Assembly: GCA_002408485.1 (NCBI GenBank)
Contig: DHSP01000024.1
Location: 1,072 to 6,817, forward strand
DNA: 5,746 bases
Direction: 5' to 3'
Origin: Proteiniphilum sp. UBA5283
GTDB taxonomy: Bacteria > Bacteroidota > Bacteroidia > Bacteroidales > Dysgonomonadaceae
The notes beneath the pieces were generated by a model, which had not been told where the DNA came from, did not search any database, and was given only the letters and a program-made list of their open reading frames with translations. Each line of letters opens with the position of its first letter. Positions within the stretch are counted from its first letter, which is position 1. Below, in pieces: positions 4,026 to 5,746 of this stretch. A program made the position numbers and the translations under genes.

Positions 4026-4745
4026 ATGGAAACAAATCAGGAAAACAACACCCCGGCAATGCCGAGAATCGGTGACAAGGCTCCTTCTTTCACCGCAAAG
4101 ACAACACAAGGTATCATTAACTTTCCCGACGGGTTTGAAGGAAAATGGAAGATTCTCTTTAGCCACCCGGCCGACTTTACGCCGGTATGTACCTCTGAGT
4201 TCATGACCTTCGCCAGCATGCAGGATCAGTTTGAAGCACTCAATTGCCAGCTGGTAGGTCTCTCCGTGGATGGTCTCTACAGCCACATCGCCTGGCTGCG
4301 TACCATCAAGGAGAAGATCGAGTACAAGGGGATGAAGGATGTGGAGGTGACCTTCCCCCTGATCGAGGACATCACCATGGAGGTAGCCAGGAAGTATGGC
4401 ATGATCCAACCCAACGAGAACTCCACCCAGGCAGTAAGGGCGGTCTTCTTCATAGATCCGAAGAACATCATCCGCACCATCATCTATTACCCCCTATCCC
4501 TGGGGCGTAATTTCGACGAATTGAAGCGCATCCTGATTGGCCTGCAGACAGCCGATGAATTTGGTGTCGCTCTGCCGGCCGACTGGCGTCCGGGTGACGA
4601 GGTGATCGTTCCCACTGCCGGCTCCTGCGGCGTAGCCAAGGAGCGCATGGAAGCCAAAGAGGAAGATATGCATTGTTACGACTGGTTCTTCTGCACGAAG
4701 AAACTTTCTAAAGAGGCGATAGAGAATGCTTTGCGGAAAGGTTGA
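4026..4745 (+). CDS. AhpC/Prx6-type peroxiredoxin
   Basis: The 239-residue product is a peroxiredoxin of the Prx6 (archaeal thioredoxin peroxidase-like) subgroup that reduces H2O2 and organic peroxides in the cytosol. The peroxidatic site is SHPADFTPVCTSE, with P48, T52 and Cys55 in PxxxTxxC; the active-site Arg is likely Arg138 in AVRAVFFIDP. The extended C-terminal domain carries PTAGSCG (Cys201) and MHCYDWFFCTKKL (Cys217, Cys223). A C-x5-C pair at this place is what the Aeropyrum-type 2-Cys enzymes use for resolution. Length is normal for this subgroup. The start at 4026 follows an A-rich leader without a Shine-Dalgarno. The gene body favours C-ending codons (CTC, ATC, ACC, GAC) more than its AT-richer neighbours, suggesting high expression. 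It is a single unit with a candidate operator upstream and a terminator downstream. No ahpF follows. Confidence 0.96.
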   Translation: METNQENNTPAMPRIGDKAPSFTAKTTQGIINFPDGFEGKWKILFSHPADFTPVCTSEFMTFASMQDQFEALNCQLVGLSVDGLYSHIAWLRTIKEKIEYKGMKDVEVTFPLIEDITMEVARKYGMIQPNENSTQAVRAVFFIDPKNIIRTIIYYPLSLGRNFDELKRILIGLQTADEFGVALPADWRPGDEVIVPTAGSCGVAKERMEAKEEDMHCYDWFFCTKKLSKEAIENALRKG

Positions 4746-4769
4746 CCTTGTTGTGTGAAACGATTTATG

Positions 4770-4802
4770 AAACCCTGCTTCATCATGAAGGAGGGTTTTT
4801 TT
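4770..4802 (+). terminator. Intrinsic terminator of the peroxiredoxin gene
   Basis: AAACCCT (4770-4776) pairs with AGGGTTT (4792-4798), continued inward by CTTC/GAAG (4778-4781, 4787-4790) across one G-G mismatch, with loop ATCAT. A T7 run (4796-4802) follows. It starts 25 bases after the stop. Confidence 0.9.
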
Positions 4803-4817
4803 GATGGAATTGTTTTG

Positions 4818-4825
4818 TATCTTTG
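4818..4825 (+). promoter_or_regulatory. -7 element of the DUF1080 lipoprotein gene
   Basis: TATCTTTG matches TAnnTTTG and lies 43 bases before the ATG, just after the upstream terminator. No TTTG occurs at the ideal -33 spacing; the nearest (4800-4803) leaves 14 bases rather than 19. Confidence 0.5.
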
Positions 4826-4868
4826 TCCAGACTCCTATAAACAATGAAGAACAGTTAAAATTTAAACG

Positions 4869-5654
4869 ATGAAGAAAAGTCTTTTTATGATGGGCAGTGT
4901 CGTGATCCTGCTGATGATGAGCTCATGTCGGCAAAAGAACGCTGAGAATAAGTGGATCCAGCTGTTTAACGGTAAAGACCTGACAGGCTGGACACCCAAA
5001 ATCACCGGCTATGAAGCAGGTGACAACTTCGGTAATACCTTCAGGGTGGAAGATGGATTGCTCAAGGTCCGCTATGATCAATATGATCAATTTGATGGAC
5101 GTTTCGGGCACCTCTTTTATCAGGATGAACTGTCGCATTACAAGCTGCGGGTGGAGTATCGCTTTGTGGGAGATCAGTGTCCCGGAGGAGCGGGATGGGC
5201 CTACCGCAATTCCGGTATCATGGTTCACGGACAGCGTCCCGAGACGATGACGCTCGATCAGGATTTTCCCACCTCGGTAGAGGTACAGTTGCTGGGCAGC
5301 GACTCGCTGGTGGAACGAACCAACATGAACGTCTGTACCCCCGGCACCAACATTGTGATGAATGGCGAACTGATCCTGGACCACTGCATCAACTCCTCTT
5401 CTGGTTTCTTCTTTGGGGATGAGTGGGTCACCGCCGAACTGGAGGTAAGGGGAAATGAGGTGCTATATCATGTGGTGAACGGCGATACCGTGTTACAATA
5501 CAACCAGCCGCAGCTCGACGAGCGTGACGCTTCCTTTGCCCGGCTCATTGATGTGAATAAGGGTGACAAAATGCTGCACAAGGGAACCATTTCCCTGCAG
5601 AGCGAGAGTCACCCCATCGATTTCCGAAAGGTGGAGCTGCTGGTTCTGGAGTGA
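4869..5654 (+). CDS. DUF1080 (3-keto-disaccharide hydrolase-like) lipoprotein
   Basis: The 261-residue product starts with a lipoprotein signal: MKKS, a hydrophobic core and LLMMSSC with the lipid-attachment Cys at 20 (Met replaces the usual Leu at -3). A single DUF1080 (PF06439) domain follows from about 29: WIQLFNGKDLTGWTP, FRVEDGLLKVRYD (58-70), YKLRVEYRF (91-99), NSGIMVHGQ (114-122), SVEVQLLGSD (136-145), a near-C-terminal GTISLQSESHPIDFRKVELL (239-258). This GIM.HGQ/EVQLLG form with a Cys-containing insert (C104, C156, C173) is a different subtype from the protein at 1-969. Family members in Bacteroides act on 3-keto-glycosides; activity here is unproven. It is exported and membrane-anchored. 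The sequence after the Cys lacks an obvious acidic surface-export signal, so a periplasm-facing anchor is possible. The start is supported by the signal peptide; no Shine-Dalgarno. Confidence 0.93.
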   Translation: MKKSLFMMGSVVILLMMSSCRQKNAENKWIQLFNGKDLTGWTPKITGYEAGDNFGNTFRVEDGLLKVRYDQYDQFDGRFGHLFYQDELSHYKLRVEYRFVGDQCPGGAGWAYRNSGIMVHGQRPETMTLDQDFPTSVEVQLLGSDSLVERTNMNVCTPGTNIVMNGELILDHCINSSSGFFFGDEWVTAELEVRGNEVLYHVVNGDTVLQYNQPQLDERDASFARLIDVNKGDKMLHKGTISLQSESHPIDFRKVELLVLE

Positions 5655-5746
5655 TCCCTTACGCGGGACAGGGTGCTTTTCGATAGACATTGGCTATACC
5701 CGGACTGGTATTCCCTAATTACTGGCTTATTACCCCCTTATATTTA

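Noticed and set aside
4494..4844. Long minus-strand frames opposite ahpC and opposite the DUF1080 lipoprotein
   Set aside because: They are antisense shadows of strongly supported genes and show no family features.
5655..5746. Possible terminator or gene after the lipoprotein gene
   Set aside because: Only a 4-base TCCC/GGGA stem without a T run is visible in these 92 bases, and no coding frame is supported.

Overview
The window looks like chromosomal DNA of an anaerobic Bacteroidota, probably order Bacteroidales. The evidence is several TAnnTTTG-type -7 promoter elements, genes that mostly start without a Shine-Dalgarno sequence behind A-rich leaders, two DUF1080 (PF06439) glycan-type proteins, one of them a short-signal lipoprotein, and a long-chain flavodoxin. 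Genus cannot be fixed from sequence alone.

Layout. 1-969 is the 3' part of a tandem DUF1080 protein (5' end outside the window). It converges on a minus-strand flavodoxin gene (1100-1600), and a perfect palindromic terminator lies between them. Divergent from the flavodoxin is a tRNA-Arg(CCT) at 1728-1799 with a near-ideal housekeeping promoter and its own terminator. From about 1900 to 3940 there is a metal/sulfur-type neighbourhood: a DUF5320-like Gly/Arg-rich small protein (2115-2351), a DUF134 (UPF0251) HTH/zinc-ribbon protein (2574-2990), a coupled but truncated COG1237-type metallo-beta-lactamase-fold gene (2987-3250), and an intact MTH1175/NifX-like 'orange protein' family gene (3412-3786). 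An Prx6-type AhpC peroxiredoxin follows (4026-4745, terminator after it), then a DUF1080 lipoprotein (4869-5654). The last 92 bases show no gene.

How the genes fit together. DUF134, DUF5320, MTH1175-like proteins, Mrp-type ATPases and MBL-fold proteins tend to occur together in anaerobes. In Desulfovibrio the MTH1175-like protein is the orange protein that holds a Mo/Cu-sulfide cluster. No Mrp/NBP35-type ATPase is present here.

The most interesting point is that the 'intergenic' DNA of this block appears to hold relics: an MTH1175-like N-terminus at 2010-2081, a weaker one at 3334-3366, and a rhodanese-like C-terminal segment at 3812-3940. The MBL gene has also lost its first metal-binding His and most of its length. 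The locus therefore reads as a partly eroded orange-protein-type cluster whose surviving regulatory and small-protein genes share an exact 13-base promoter-proximal motif (ATGAACATAAGTT) in front of both DUF5320 and DUF134. The relic and operator calls come from reading the sequence against remembered family patterns, not from a database search.
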